Below are positions 18,398 through 26,428 of a stretch of 40,757 nt of DNA, piece by piece. The notes beneath the pieces were generated by a model. The model was not told the origin of the DNA, made no database searches, and saw nothing but the letters and a program-made list of their open reading frames with translations. Origin of the DNA: Flavobacteriaceae bacterium (lineage in GTDB: Bacteria; Bacteroidota; Bacteroidia; Flavobacteriales; Flavobacteriaceae). Position 1 is the stretch's first letter. Each line of letters opens with the position of its first letter. Both the position numbers and the translations under genes were made by a program. Location: NCBI GenBank assembly GCA_947378465.1, contig CANCJZ010000003.1, positions 1 to 40,757 on the forward strand. The letters are read 5' to 3'.

Positions 18398-19057
18398 ATG
18401 AAATTAAGGCATTCGGTACTGCTCATCTTTTTAATCCTCGTGATTGATCAATTTTCAAAAGTATATGTAAAAACAAACTTCCTTTATGAAGAACATGTGG
18501 ATGTTTTCAGTTGGTTTAAAATATATTTTATAGAAAACGAAGGAATGGCTTGGGGTACTGTAATTCCAGGGGAATATGGTAAATTGTTTTTAACGGTGTT
18601 CCGTCTTTTTGCTATCGTTGGAATTGGCTATTGGTTAGTCAAATCAATCGAAAAACACAAATCTAAATTCTTATTAATTGCTATATCCTTAATCTTTGCT
18701 GGAGCACTTGGAAATATTCTTGACAGTGTATTTTATGGTGTAATGTTCAATGACAGTCATTATCACTTAGCTACTTTTTTCCCAAAAGACCATTACGAAA
18801 CTTGGTTTCATGGCAGAGTAGTCGATATGTTTTACTTCCCAATCTGGGAAGGTAATCTTCCGTCTTGGATTCCTTTTTATGGAGGGAAAGAATTCCGTTT
18901 TTTTAATGCTATTTTTAATGTTGCCGATTTTGCTATTTCAGTAGGTGTAGGGATACTTATAGTTTTTAATAAAAGAGCTTTTGCTCATTCGCATTTTGAG
19001 CAAACAGTGACTATTACAAATAAAATAGAAGAGGCTAAAGAAGAGGAAACCGTTTAA
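18398..19057 (+). CDS. lspA: Lipoprotein signal peptidase (signal peptidase II)
   Basis: LspA is an inner-membrane aspartyl protease that removes the signal peptide of diacylglyceryl-modified prolipoproteins. The 219-residue protein has four hydrophobic segments. Family motifs are VIDQFSK near the start, NEGMAWG, GALGNILDSVFYG, VVDMFYFP and FNVADFAISVG. The two catalytic aspartates should be those in the GNxxD and FNxAD blocks. It is longer than the roughly 160-residue E. coli enzyme, mainly through extra sequence between ILDSVFYG and VVDMFYFP and before FNVAD. A lipoprotein substrate is encoded at 31604. It ends overlapping the convergent cyclo-ligase gene by 4 bp. Confidence 0.95.
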   Translation: MKLRHSVLLIFLILVIDQFSKVYVKTNFLYEEHVDVFSWFKIYFIENEGMAWGTVIPGEYGKLFLTVFRLFAIVGIGYWLVKSIEKHKSKFLLIAISLIFAGALGNILDSVFYGVMFNDSHYHLATFFPKDHYETWFHGRVVDMFYFPIWEGNLPSWIPFYGGKEFRFFNAIFNVADFAISVGVGILIVFNKRAFAHSHFEQTVTITNKIEEAKEEETV

Positions 19058-19626
19058 AAAACATATACCTCTTGTGGTGTAACCACATAATCCAATTTTA
19101 TATCATTTTCGGAAACATCAACAATCAATTCTTCTGGCGGGAAAAAAGACAGTCCTATCTTTATAGTAGTTGCTTTGCACCCTGACAAAAAGATGTCATA
19201 AAATCCTTTGCCATAACCCACGCGGTTGCCCAAAGTATCAAAAGCTAATAAAGGAACAAAGACTATATCAATCTTTGCTACGGGCACTTCAATACCATCC
19301 ACCGGTTCTGGAATGTTATAGGTGTTCTTTTTAATACGCGTGGAATCCGTTAATAGAAAATGCGTCATTCCTAAGTTTGCAAAATCGCATTTAGACACCA
19401 CCACCTCTTTGTCTTTACCGTGTAGAATTTGAAGAATAAATTCCGTGTCGATTTCTTTTAATTCTTCGATACTCAAAAACAAATGGTAATAGGTTTTATC
19501 CCAAAGATTCGAATCCTTAATTTGCAATAACTGATTGGCAATGGCCAAACTCATCGCTTCACGGTCCTCTGAGCTCAGCTCATTTCGCAAAGCTTTGTAT
19601 TTAGTTCGTAACTCCTTTTTCAACAT
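19054..19626 (-). CDS. 5-formyltetrahydrofolate cyclo-ligase
   Basis: The enzyme converts 5-formyl-THF to 5,10-methenyl-THF with ATP, returning the stored folate form to one-carbon metabolism. The 190-residue protein matches the family. It has an N-terminal basic helix (KKELRTKYKALRNEL), VPLLAFDTLGNRVGYGKGFYD around 130-150 holding the nucleotide/folate-binding glycine motif, and LDYVVTPQEVYVF at the end. Its start codon lies 26 bp inside the end of the upstream decarboxylase gene, so the two are translationally coupled. The pairing suggests co-expression; a direct pathway link is not established. The 3' end overlaps the stop of convergent lspA. Confidence 0.94.
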   Translation of the reverse strand: MLKKELRTKYKALRNELSSEDREAMSLAIANQLLQIKDSNLWDKTYYHLFLSIEELKEIDTEFILQILHGKDKEVVVSKCDFANLGMTHFLLTDSTRIKKNTYNIPEPVDGIEVPVAKIDIVFVPLLAFDTLGNRVGYGKGFYDIFLSGCKATTIKIGLSFFPPEELIVDVSENDIKLDYVVTPQEVYVF

Positions 19627-20854
19627 TATAAGACGCTTTCAATTCGCTTATAAATTTAGTCAAATCTTCTATCTCCACGTGGTTCATCAGTACTATTTTA
19701 TACCATTTATTAGTATGGTTGTGCGTTTCAGGAACCAAATCGTATTTTTCTGCTAATTCTTTTGGAATATATTCAGCGTGTATGGTAACAATATTCATAA
19801 AAGGTTCGCGGAAATACTTAATGTTTAGTGCGTCTAATTCATTGCACAAAAACTGCGTGCGCATTTGCAATACACTGATTTTCTCAAACCATTTATGGGG
19901 GCCATAGGTTCTTAATATCATCCAAACCGATACCGCATTTGCCCCCGATCTACTGCCGCAAAGCGTCAAGTCCATCCCTTCCACGTACTCTGCTTCCTTG
20001 GTTAGTACATTTTCAATCAAGCCTTTTCTACAAATAAAAACTCCCGTACCATAAGGTGCTTGAAGCATTTTATGGGCATCAATAGTAATCGAACTGATCT
20101 TTGGATTGCTAAAATTAATAGTTGATTCTTGATTGCTAAACGGATATACAAATCCCCCATAAGCGCCATCAATATGCACTTTATAATGCGCGCGATGCGC
20201 TTCCAAAACTTTAATATAATCGTCGGGATTGTCAACAGAACCAAACATTGTTGTCCCCATATTAGAGACTACAATAAAATATTTTTTCCCTTCTGCAATA
20301 GCATTCTCAACTATAGTATTCAAAGCTGTTATATTCAGCTTTCTATTTTCAAAACCTACAGGAATCTTCAACCAATCCAACTGAAGTAAATTAGCACTTT
20401 TAGGAATCGAATAATGTGTATCCTCAGAAGCCAAAATCACGATTTCGTCCAAACGCGCATCATACTTATACATAAAGTAATTGCGATACATCCAAACCGC
20501 TTGAATATTAGCCTCCGTTCCTCCTGGAGAAATATAACCATCAAAACTATCTGGAGCGGCTTTAAACACATCTACCCCTAATATATTCAATACATCTCTT
20601 TCTAATAACTGGGTGCCTTTAAAAGCACTTTCAGAATCGCCCAAGGTATGACAACCTATATGATTGGGATTTGCTACAAAAGTTTGCAATACGGGAGCTT
20701 CCTTTAAAAACGAAGCATCATAAAACACTTTCCCATCCAAACTCGATGCTGGATACCCCAATGAGGTGTCCTTTGCAAAATTCACATTCCCGCTTAAAGC
20801 ATTTTGCACGCGATTCTTGCGTTCCTCTTTTGATAGTTTTTTCCAATAAATCAT
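19601..20854 (-). CDS. PLP-dependent decarboxylase (group II amino-acid decarboxylase family)
   Basis: This 417-residue protein belongs to the group II PLP decarboxylases (glutamate, histidine or aromatic amino-acid decarboxylase clan). Visible motifs are SPGGTEANIQAV (cofactor phosphate binding), the ring-stacking histidine in EDTHYSIPKSA, the cofactor aspartate in HIDGAYGGF, and ITIDAHKMLQAPYGTG with the Schiff-base lysine (K262). Such enzymes turn an amino acid into an amine and CO2 in the cytosol. The sequence does not let me choose the substrate: it is shorter than GadB and lacks its N-terminal helix. I chose ATG 20854; a TTG at 20875 lies inside the -7 element. It is first in an operon with the cyclo-ligase, overlapping it by 26 bp. 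Confidence 0.88.
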   Translation of the reverse strand: MIYWKKLSKEERKNRVQNALSGNVNFAKDTSLGYPASSLDGKVFYDASFLKEAPVLQTFVANPNHIGCHTLGDSESAFKGTQLLERDVLNILGVDVFKAAPDSFDGYISPGGTEANIQAVWMYRNYFMYKYDARLDEIVILASEDTHYSIPKSANLLQLDWLKIPVGFENRKLNITALNTIVENAIAEGKKYFIVVSNMGTTMFGSVDNPDDYIKVLEAHRAHYKVHIDGAYGGFVYPFSNQESTINFSNPKISSITIDAHKMLQAPYGTGVFICRKGLIENVLTKEAEYVEGMDLTLCGSRSGANAVSVWMILRTYGPHKWFEKISVLQMRTQFLCNELDALNIKYFREPFMNIVTIHAEYIPKELAEKYDLVPETHNHTNKWYKIVLMNHVEIEDLTKFISELKASYNVEKGVTN

Positions 20855-20872
20855 ACCTAAAAATATTTGGGG

Positions 20873-20880
20873 CAAAACTA
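20873..20880 (-). promoter_or_regulatory. -7 element of the decarboxylase promoter
   Basis: TAGTTTTG on the minus strand matches TAnnTTTG and lies 18 bp upstream of the ATG at 20854. It overlaps the alternative TTG start at 20875, which supports the later start. No TTG at the expected -33 distance. Confidence 0.5.
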
Positions 20881-21203
20881 TCGCATCTCCCTTGTTTAAA
20901 ATATGATAAATGTTAGGTCAAATCAAAGAATTACGATCTCTTGTTTGAGTAGTTCCGCTTTGATAATGGCTATAAAAGTGAATGTATTTCTTTAAATAAC
21001 TTAATAGTGCAGTGAAAAGGAGTTGTTTATTTATTAATAAACGTGAATTAAAAAAATACAATTTGCAATAATCCAAAGCAATATTATTAATTTAATAAAA
21101 ATGAATATTGCACCCCCTATTTTTTAGCTTAAAAATAAAATCAAAACATATATTTTTTATTTTTACCCCTATAATTTTTAGGGCAAATACAAAAATTATT
21201 AAA
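20881..21203. other. Divergent intergenic region between decarboxylase and amt
   Basis: About 320 bp of very AT-rich sequence with no credible gene. It should hold the amt promoter, but I find no clean TAnnTTTG on the plus strand. Close to amt there is a CCCTA/TAGGG hairpin (21167-21183) with a 7-nt loop. Further up, AAAAATAAAA (21131-21140) and its near-complement at 21151-21164 could pair. The regulatory role is unknown. Confidence 0.5.
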
Positions 21204-22541
21204 ATGAACTTAGAGAAACGTTGGATATCGGCTTTTGTTATTATTGCTATTATAGCAGTAATAGGTTTGTTTTGGCCACATCAAAAGGCAGTAATAGGAA
21301 GCCAATTTAATGCGGTAAGTACTATCAATTATGCCGATGTTGCTTGGTTACTTACTGCTTCATGTTTGGTTTTGTTAATGACCCCCGGGCTTTCCTTTTT
21401 CTATGGAGGGATGGTGGGCAAAAAAAATGTCATTTCTACCATGCTCAAAAGCTTTATCTGCCTAGGAGTAGTAAGTTTGTTATGGGTAGTGGTAGGTTTT
21501 AGTCTTTCTTTTGGAGATCCCATCGGTTTTTCAATTGATGGAAAATATTATGGAATTATAGGGAATCCGTTTGATTTCACTTTTTTTGATAGCGTTGAGG
21601 GACTCCCTAATGCTACTTTAGGACCTACTATCCCTTTTATCCTTTTTGCCTTATTTCAGATGAAATTTGCGGTCATTACTCCTGCTATTATTACAGGAGC
21701 TTTGGCAGAACGCATTCGATTCATATCTTTTTTATTGTTTATTAGTTTGTTTGTTTTATTAATTTACACACCGTTATGCCACATGATATGGCACCCTCAC
21801 GGCCTATTAGGTGGCTATTTCGGTGTTAAAGATTTTGCAGGAGGTACCGTAGTGCATATGAGTGCTGGTTTTGCGGCTCTTGCAGGAGTATTAGTACTAG
21901 GGAAACGCAAAAACAGCGAACATATTCCAACTAATATTCCGTTTGTTTTACTTGGAACTGGATTGTTGTGGTTTGGATGGTTTGGGTTTAACGCAGGCTC
22001 TGCCTTGGCAGCTAATGCAACAGCAGCGATGGCTTTTGCAACTACCACTATTGCTTCGGCTTCAGCTATGATGACTTGGGTGTTCTTTGATCGATTGAAT
22101 GGTAGAAAAGTTTCTGCACTTGGCGCTTGCATCGGCGCGGTGGTGGGCTTAGTTGTGATTACACCTTCTGCTGGGTTTGTAAGCATTCCTCAAAGTATTT
22201 TCTTTGGTTTTATAGGCGCTATTGTATCTAACAAAATGGTGTATTGGAACAAACTCAAGCAAATAGACGATACGCTAGATGTATTTGCGTGTCACGGGGT
22301 AGGAGGTATTATGGGAATGATTCTTACCGCTATTTTTGCAGAAGGGGAAAATGCCAGTTTACTGCACGGAGGTTGGAGCGTTTTTGGTCACCACATGATG
22401 GCCTTATTATTGGTTTCGGTATTTACCTTTGGCGGAGCTTATCTTTTATTCAAATTCACCAATGCTATTATTCCGCTTAGAGTAAGCGAGGAATCGGAAA
22501 CAGAAGGTTTGGATTTGTCCCAACACGGGGAACGCTTTTAA
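21204..22541 (+). CDS. amt: Ammonium transporter (Amt/MEP/Rh family)
   Basis: This 445-residue inner-membrane protein has about eleven to twelve hydrophobic segments and the Amt signatures. These are the FFYGGMVGKKN loop near the start, the first pore histidine in VVHMSAGFAALAG, LWFGWFGFNAGSA, and the second pore histidine in ACHGVGGIMGMI. It conducts ammonium/ammonia inward as a trimer. I start at ATG 21204 (MNLEKRW); a longer frame from 21108 would add a Lys/Phe/Ile-rich segment encoded by AT-rich leader DNA containing a hairpin. The first hydrophobic segment (about 8-25) precedes the family core. No glnB/glnK gene is adjacent, although many amt genes have one. gdhA in the same window could use the ammonium imported. 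Confidence 0.94.
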   Translation: MNLEKRWISAFVIIAIIAVIGLFWPHQKAVIGSQFNAVSTINYADVAWLLTASCLVLLMTPGLSFFYGGMVGKKNVISTMLKSFICLGVVSLLWVVVGFSLSFGDPIGFSIDGKYYGIIGNPFDFTFFDSVEGLPNATLGPTIPFILFALFQMKFAVITPAIITGALAERIRFISFLLFISLFVLLIYTPLCHMIWHPHGLLGGYFGVKDFAGGTVVHMSAGFAALAGVLVLGKRKNSEHIPTNIPFVLLGTGLLWFGWFGFNAGSALAANATAAMAFATTTIASASAMMTWVFFDRLNGRKVSALGACIGAVVGLVVITPSAGFVSIPQSIFFGFIGAIVSNKMVYWNKLKQIDDTLDVFACHGVGGIMGMILTAIFAEGENASLLHGGWSVFGHHMMALLLVSVFTFGGAYLLFKFTNAIIPLRVSEESETEGLDLSQHGERF

Positions 22542-22547
22542 ACTTTA

Positions 22548-23567
22548 TTAAAAAGTAGATTCTCTTTCTATAATTTGGGTGGTCAACTCTATGGTTTGAG
22601 GCTCAAACTTAACCATGTCTTTTTTGCAATTCATTTCTTGTAACAACAAATTAAAAGAAGCCACTCCCATTTCATAACTCGGCTGGTCTACCGTACTCAA
22701 TTTGGGCGTGATTACCTGCGACATAAACCAATTGCTAAAACCAATAACTTTGATTTGCTGTGGCACCTTGATTTGGGCTTCGTTAAAATAGGCCAATACC
22801 CCAACGGCTACTAAATCTGTAATGACAAACAAACCATCTACTTCGGGCTGGGTAGTTGCTATTTGCTGGGCAAACTCCTTCCCTTCTTCAAAGGTGACAT
22901 TCTTACAAGTATAGACCAAACTGGAATCAAACGGGATGTTGTATTTTTCTAAGGCTCTTTTATATCCAATAAAACGATCAATAGCATTTTGAGGATTTAC
23001 CGGTCCGCGGATATGAACAATTTTTTTACACCCTTTAAAGATAAGATGTTCTACGGCATCAAAGGCGGCTTTTTGGTCGTTGATGATTACCTTAGAACTG
23101 GGAATCAATTTAGAGATTTTGTCAAATTGAACAAAGGGAATCCCACGGCGCAAGATGTCTTTGAGGTGTTCATCGTGGTTGGACTCATTAGAAAGCGAAA
23201 CGATGATACCATCTACTCTTTTATTAATCAAGAGCTCTACTTGTTTTTTTTCAAGTTCTAAGGATTCATTAGATTGAAGGATAATAACGAGGTAGCCGTT
23301 TTTTTCGGCCTCGGCAATAATCCCATTAATGACATTGGAAAAAAAATGATGGACTACTTCAGGGATGATTAGTCCAATAGTTTTAGACTCTTTAGTGCGT
23401 AAATTGACTGCGAAAGAATTTGGAGTATATTGCAAACTGTTTGCTAATTCCAAAACGGCTTGTTTGGTTTTAGGGCTAACGTCTGAATAATTCTTTAAGG
23501 CTTTAGACACCGTAGTAATCGAAATCCCCAAAGTTTCAGCAATTTGCTTTAAAGTAGTTTCTTTCAT
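22548..23567 (-). CDS. LacI-family transcriptional regulator
   Basis: This 339-residue regulator has the N-terminal LacI helix-turn-helix TLKQIAETLGISITTVSKAL (residues 5-24) and the hinge helix region near 45-60. A periplasmic-binding-like sugar-sensing domain follows (TIGLIIPEVVHHFFSNVINGI onward). It binds palindromic operators as a dimer, with the effector probably a sugar. It is divergent from the TonB receptor gene at 23726, and two perfect palindromes lie in the shared 158-bp region, so it very likely controls the sugar operon and itself. Gene content downstream points to sucrose or another fructoside as the signal. Whether it represses or activates cannot be read from the sequence. 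The 3' end is 6 bp from convergent amt. Confidence 0.93.
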   Translation of the reverse strand: MKETTLKQIAETLGISITTVSKALKNYSDVSPKTKQAVLELANSLQYTPNSFAVNLRTKESKTIGLIIPEVVHHFFSNVINGIIAEAEKNGYLVIILQSNESLELEKKQVELLINKRVDGIIVSLSNESNHDEHLKDILRRGIPFVQFDKISKLIPSSKVIINDQKAAFDAVEHLIFKGCKKIVHIRGPVNPQNAIDRFIGYKRALEKYNIPFDSSLVYTCKNVTFEEGKEFAQQIATTQPEVDGLFVITDLVAVGVLAYFNEAQIKVPQQIKVIGFSNWFMSQVITPKLSTVDQPSYEMGVASFNLLLQEMNCKKDMVKFEPQTIELTTQIIERESTF

Positions 23568-23571
23568 TTAA

Positions 23572-23601
23572 CAAATATGAAACAAAAAAAGTGAAAAGCA
23601 A
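23572..23601 (-). promoter_or_regulatory. Promoter of the LacI regulator gene
   Basis: On the minus strand TTG (23601-23599) is followed after 19 nt by CATATTTG (23579-23572), one mismatch from TAnnTTTG. It ends only 4 bp before the ATG, so the message would have almost no leader. The nearest palindrome abuts the TTG on its upstream side. Confidence 0.5.
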
Positions 23602-23641
23602 AATCGAAAACGTTTTCGGTAAAATCGAAAACGTTTTCGGT
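23600..23641. promoter_or_regulatory. Twin LacI-type operators in a perfect 21-bp tandem repeat
   Basis: A 21-bp unit is repeated without change at 23600-23620 and 23621-23641. Each contains the perfect 14-bp palindrome CGAAAACGTTTTCG (23605-23618 and 23626-23639), with the central CG typical of LacI-family sites. Centre-to-centre distance is 21 bp, two helical turns, so two dimers would bind on the same face. Position between the divergent regulator and receptor genes makes them the likely targets of the LacI protein. Confidence 0.88.
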
Positions 23642-23725
23642 GCGAAAATCATAAAATAAACTTAACAAAAAATTAATTTCGAAACTTAAATCAACCAAAT
23701 TTATTTATTAATTAAAAATCTAAAA

Positions 23726-26347
23726 ATGAAGAAAATTACTAATTTTTTGAAGAAAATGATGTTTCTAGGAGCTTTGATGCTTTTTAGTCAATCATTTGCT
23801 CAAAGCGGTGTTTTATCAGGAAAGGTTACCAACAGCAAAGGAGATGCTGTGGTGGGAGCCAACGTTATTGCAGGAAAAAAAGCTACAATAACAAACAGCG
23901 AAGGGATGTACTCTATATCAGGAGTTCCAAATGGCGCTATAACCATTACCGCCACTTATGTGGGCTACAAGGCTACTAAAAAAGAAGCGCAGATTAATGG
24001 AGACACTACAGTGGATATCCAAATGCAAGATGATGCGGCAAACTTAGAAGAGGTCGTAATTACAGGGGTAGCAAATCCAAGAGCAAAACTGAAATCGAGT
24101 GTATCTATTACCACGATGGATGTAAAGCAAATTGAACAATCTGCACCACGTTCTACTGCGGAGATTTTCAGAACTATACCAGGTATTCGCTCTGAATCGT
24201 CTGGGGGAGAAGGAAACTCAAACATTGCGGTTCGTGGGGTGCCAATTTCTTCTGGAGGATCAAAATACCTTCAAATTCAAGAAGACGGATTACCTGTATT
24301 ATTATTTGGTGATATTGCATTTGCAACCGCAGATATCTTTACTCGTTATGACGGAAATGTAGCAAAAATTGAGGCTATCCGTGGAGGATCTGCTTCTATC
24401 TTAGCAACCAACTCTCCTGGAGGGATTATCAACTTTATCAGCAAAACAGGTAAAGTAGAAGGCGGAAAAGTAACTACTGGTTTTGGAGTAGACTACAATA
24501 ATTTTAGAACAGACTTTGATTATGGCGCTAAAATTGGCGACGGATTGTATTTCCACACAGGTGGTTTCTACAGAGCTGGAGAAGGTGTTAGAAAAACAGG
24601 ATTTACTTCAAACAATGGAGGACAATTCAAATTCAATTTAACCAAAGAATTCGAAAATGGATCGGTAACGGTTTATGCAAAATTCTTAGACGATAGAGCA
24701 GCGGCTTATATGCCAATGCCAGTTCAAGTTTCTGGGACTAATGCCAATCCTACTTGGGGAAGCATCAGCGGATTTGACGCTACACACGGAGCATTACAAT
24801 CTATTTATTTAAACCACAACCTTGGTTTAGGACCAGACGGACAAGCAAGAAGAGCGAATGTAGCCGATGGTATGCACCCGCTTTCAAAATCTATTGGAGC
24901 TAGCGCTAACTTTAACTTAGACAACGGTTGGAAAATTTCTGAAAATGGAAGATACTCTGCAAACAGCGGAGGATTTATTGCACCATTCCCTGCAGAAGTA
25001 GGAACTGCAGCTTCTATTGCAAATTCTTTTGGAACTGGTTCTACTTTAACTTATGCAGACAACGGTCAACCGTTTAACACTGCTAATGGTTTAGTATCAA
25101 GAATACATATGTTTGACACTCAGTTGAACAACTTCAACAACTTTATGAATGATTTAAAAGTGACTAAAAAATTCGATAAAGTAGCTTTAACTGCTGGATA
25201 TTTTAAATCTATTCAAAACATCTCTATGTCTTGGTTATGGAATTCTTATTTACAAGAAGTATCCGACAATAATCCACGTTTAATTAACGTAACTAATGGA
25301 AGTGGTGTACTTCAATCAGAAAATGGTTTATATGCTTATGGAACTCCGGCTTGGGGTAATTTAGCTAGAAACTATGATACTCAATACAATGTTTCTGCTC
25401 CTTATATCAACGCGTCTTTTGATGCTACAGATAAATTATCTGTTGAAGCAGGTTTAAGATATGATATGGGTAAAGTAACTGGTTCTTTTGCTGGTGGAAC
25501 ATCTTCACAAGTTGACATCAACCACGATGGTGTTATTTCTCCAGCAGAAAACAATGTATATGCAGTAAACACTGCAAACGAAACTGCAGTTCACTATGAT
25601 TACAATTATGTATCTTACTCTGTAGGGGCAAACTATTTATTGTCTACAAGTCAATCTATTTTTGCTAGAATGAGTAGAGGTGCTTCTGCAAAAGCAGACC
25701 GTATCTTATTCTCTGGATTAAACTATATGGATGGAAGCAAAATCAATGCATTGGATTTCTTAACTCAAGCAGAGGTTGGATTCAAACAAAAATTTGCTAA
25801 AGGATATGTATATGCTACAGCATTCCAAGCTAAAACAGACGAGCAAGGTGGATTTGAGGCTACTACTCAAAGCATCATCAAAAACAACTACAAATCATAC
25901 GGTTTAGAGTTAGAAACAGCTTACAACGCTACTAAAGATATGAACTTAAGAGGAGGTTTAACATATACTAAAGCTGAAATTACTTCAGGAACTAATGTAG
26001 GAAACCAACCAAGAAGACAACCAAAATTAATGTACAACTTTATTCCATCGTTAAAATTTGGAAAAAGCAGAAGCAATGCCTTTGGTTTAAGTTTTATCGG
26101 TCAATCTAAAGCGTTTACACAAGATGAAAACAAATTGGTTATGAAAGGTTATACTATCGTAAATGGATTTGTGGATTTCACCATTACTAAAGGTTTATCT
26201 ATGAATCTTTCAGGAAACAACATCTTGAATACCTTAGCCATTACAGAAGCTGAAGAAGGAAGTATCTCTGAAAATTCAGTAAACTATGTAAGAGCAAGAC
26301 CCTTGCCAGGAAGATCAATTTCTATGGCGCTTACTTACAGATTCTAA
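23726..26347 (+). CDS. TonB-dependent outer-membrane receptor (sugar uptake)
   Basis: This 873-residue outer-membrane receptor has a signal peptide ending near QSFAQ and a carboxypeptidase-regulatory-like beta-sandwich (about 28-105). A TonB-box-like LEEVVITG, a plug domain (about 110-230: STAEIFRTIPGIR, AIRGGSASILATNSPGGIINFIS) and a 22-strand-type barrel ending in LTYRF follow. It uses TonB energy to bring a ligand into the periplasm. It is shorter than typical SusC (about 1000 residues) and no susD-like gene follows, so it is a stand-alone receptor. A 12-residue EF-hand-like loop (DINHDGVISPAE, residues 597-608) lies in the barrel region. It is divergent from the LacI gene and is the first gene of the sugar operon. 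Codon use suggests strong expression when induced. Confidence 0.93.
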   Translation: MKKITNFLKKMMFLGALMLFSQSFAQSGVLSGKVTNSKGDAVVGANVIAGKKATITNSEGMYSISGVPNGAITITATYVGYKATKKEAQINGDTTVDIQMQDDAANLEEVVITGVANPRAKLKSSVSITTMDVKQIEQSAPRSTAEIFRTIPGIRSESSGGEGNSNIAVRGVPISSGGSKYLQIQEDGLPVLLFGDIAFATADIFTRYDGNVAKIEAIRGGSASILATNSPGGIINFISKTGKVEGGKVTTGFGVDYNNFRTDFDYGAKIGDGLYFHTGGFYRAGEGVRKTGFTSNNGGQFKFNLTKEFENGSVTVYAKFLDDRAAAYMPMPVQVSGTNANPTWGSISGFDATHGALQSIYLNHNLGLGPDGQARRANVADGMHPLSKSIGASANFNLDNGWKISENGRYSANSGGFIAPFPAEVGTAASIANSFGTGSTLTYADNGQPFNTANGLVSRIHMFDTQLNNFNNFMNDLKVTKKFDKVALTAGYFKSIQNISMSWLWNSYLQEVSDNNPRLINVTNGSGVLQSENGLYAYGTPAWGNLARNYDTQYNVSAPYINASFDATDKLSVEAGLRYDMGKVTGSFAGGTSSQVDINHDGVISPAENNVYAVNTANETAVHYDYNYVSYSVGANYLLSTSQSIFARMSRGASAKADRILFSGLNYMDGSKINALDFLTQAEVGFKQKFAKGYVYATAFQAKTDEQGGFEATTQSIIKNNYKSYGLELETAYNATKDMNLRGGLTYTKAEITSGTNVGNQPRRQPKLMYNFIPSLKFGKSRSNAFGLSFIGQSKAFTQDENKLVMKGYTIVNGFVDFTITKGLSMNLSGNNILNTLAITEAEEGSISENSVNYVRARPLPGRSISMALTYRF

Positions 26348-26372
26348 AAAAATTCATGTTTATTTGTTAGCT

Positions 26373-26411
26373 AACAATTCCTGTGCTTTATTTAGTGCAG
26401 GAATTGTTTTT
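26373..26411 (+). terminator. Hairpin terminator/attenuator between receptor and permease genes
   Basis: AACAATTCCTG (26373-26383) pairs perfectly with CAGGAATTGTT (26398-26408), and the T run continues to 26411. It lies 26 bp after the receptor stop and 17 bp before the permease ATG. With no promoter visible after it, it probably acts as a partial terminator within the operon. Confidence 0.75.
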
Positions 26412-26428
26412 AATTCATTAGAAATTGT

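Noticed and set aside
20855..20875. TTG start of the decarboxylase
   Set aside because: The TTG overlaps the -7 promoter element, so it would not be in the message.
21108..21203. Longer N-terminus for the ammonium transporter
   Set aside because: The added residues are encoded by AT-rich leader DNA with a hairpin, and the protein family starts close to MNLEKRW.
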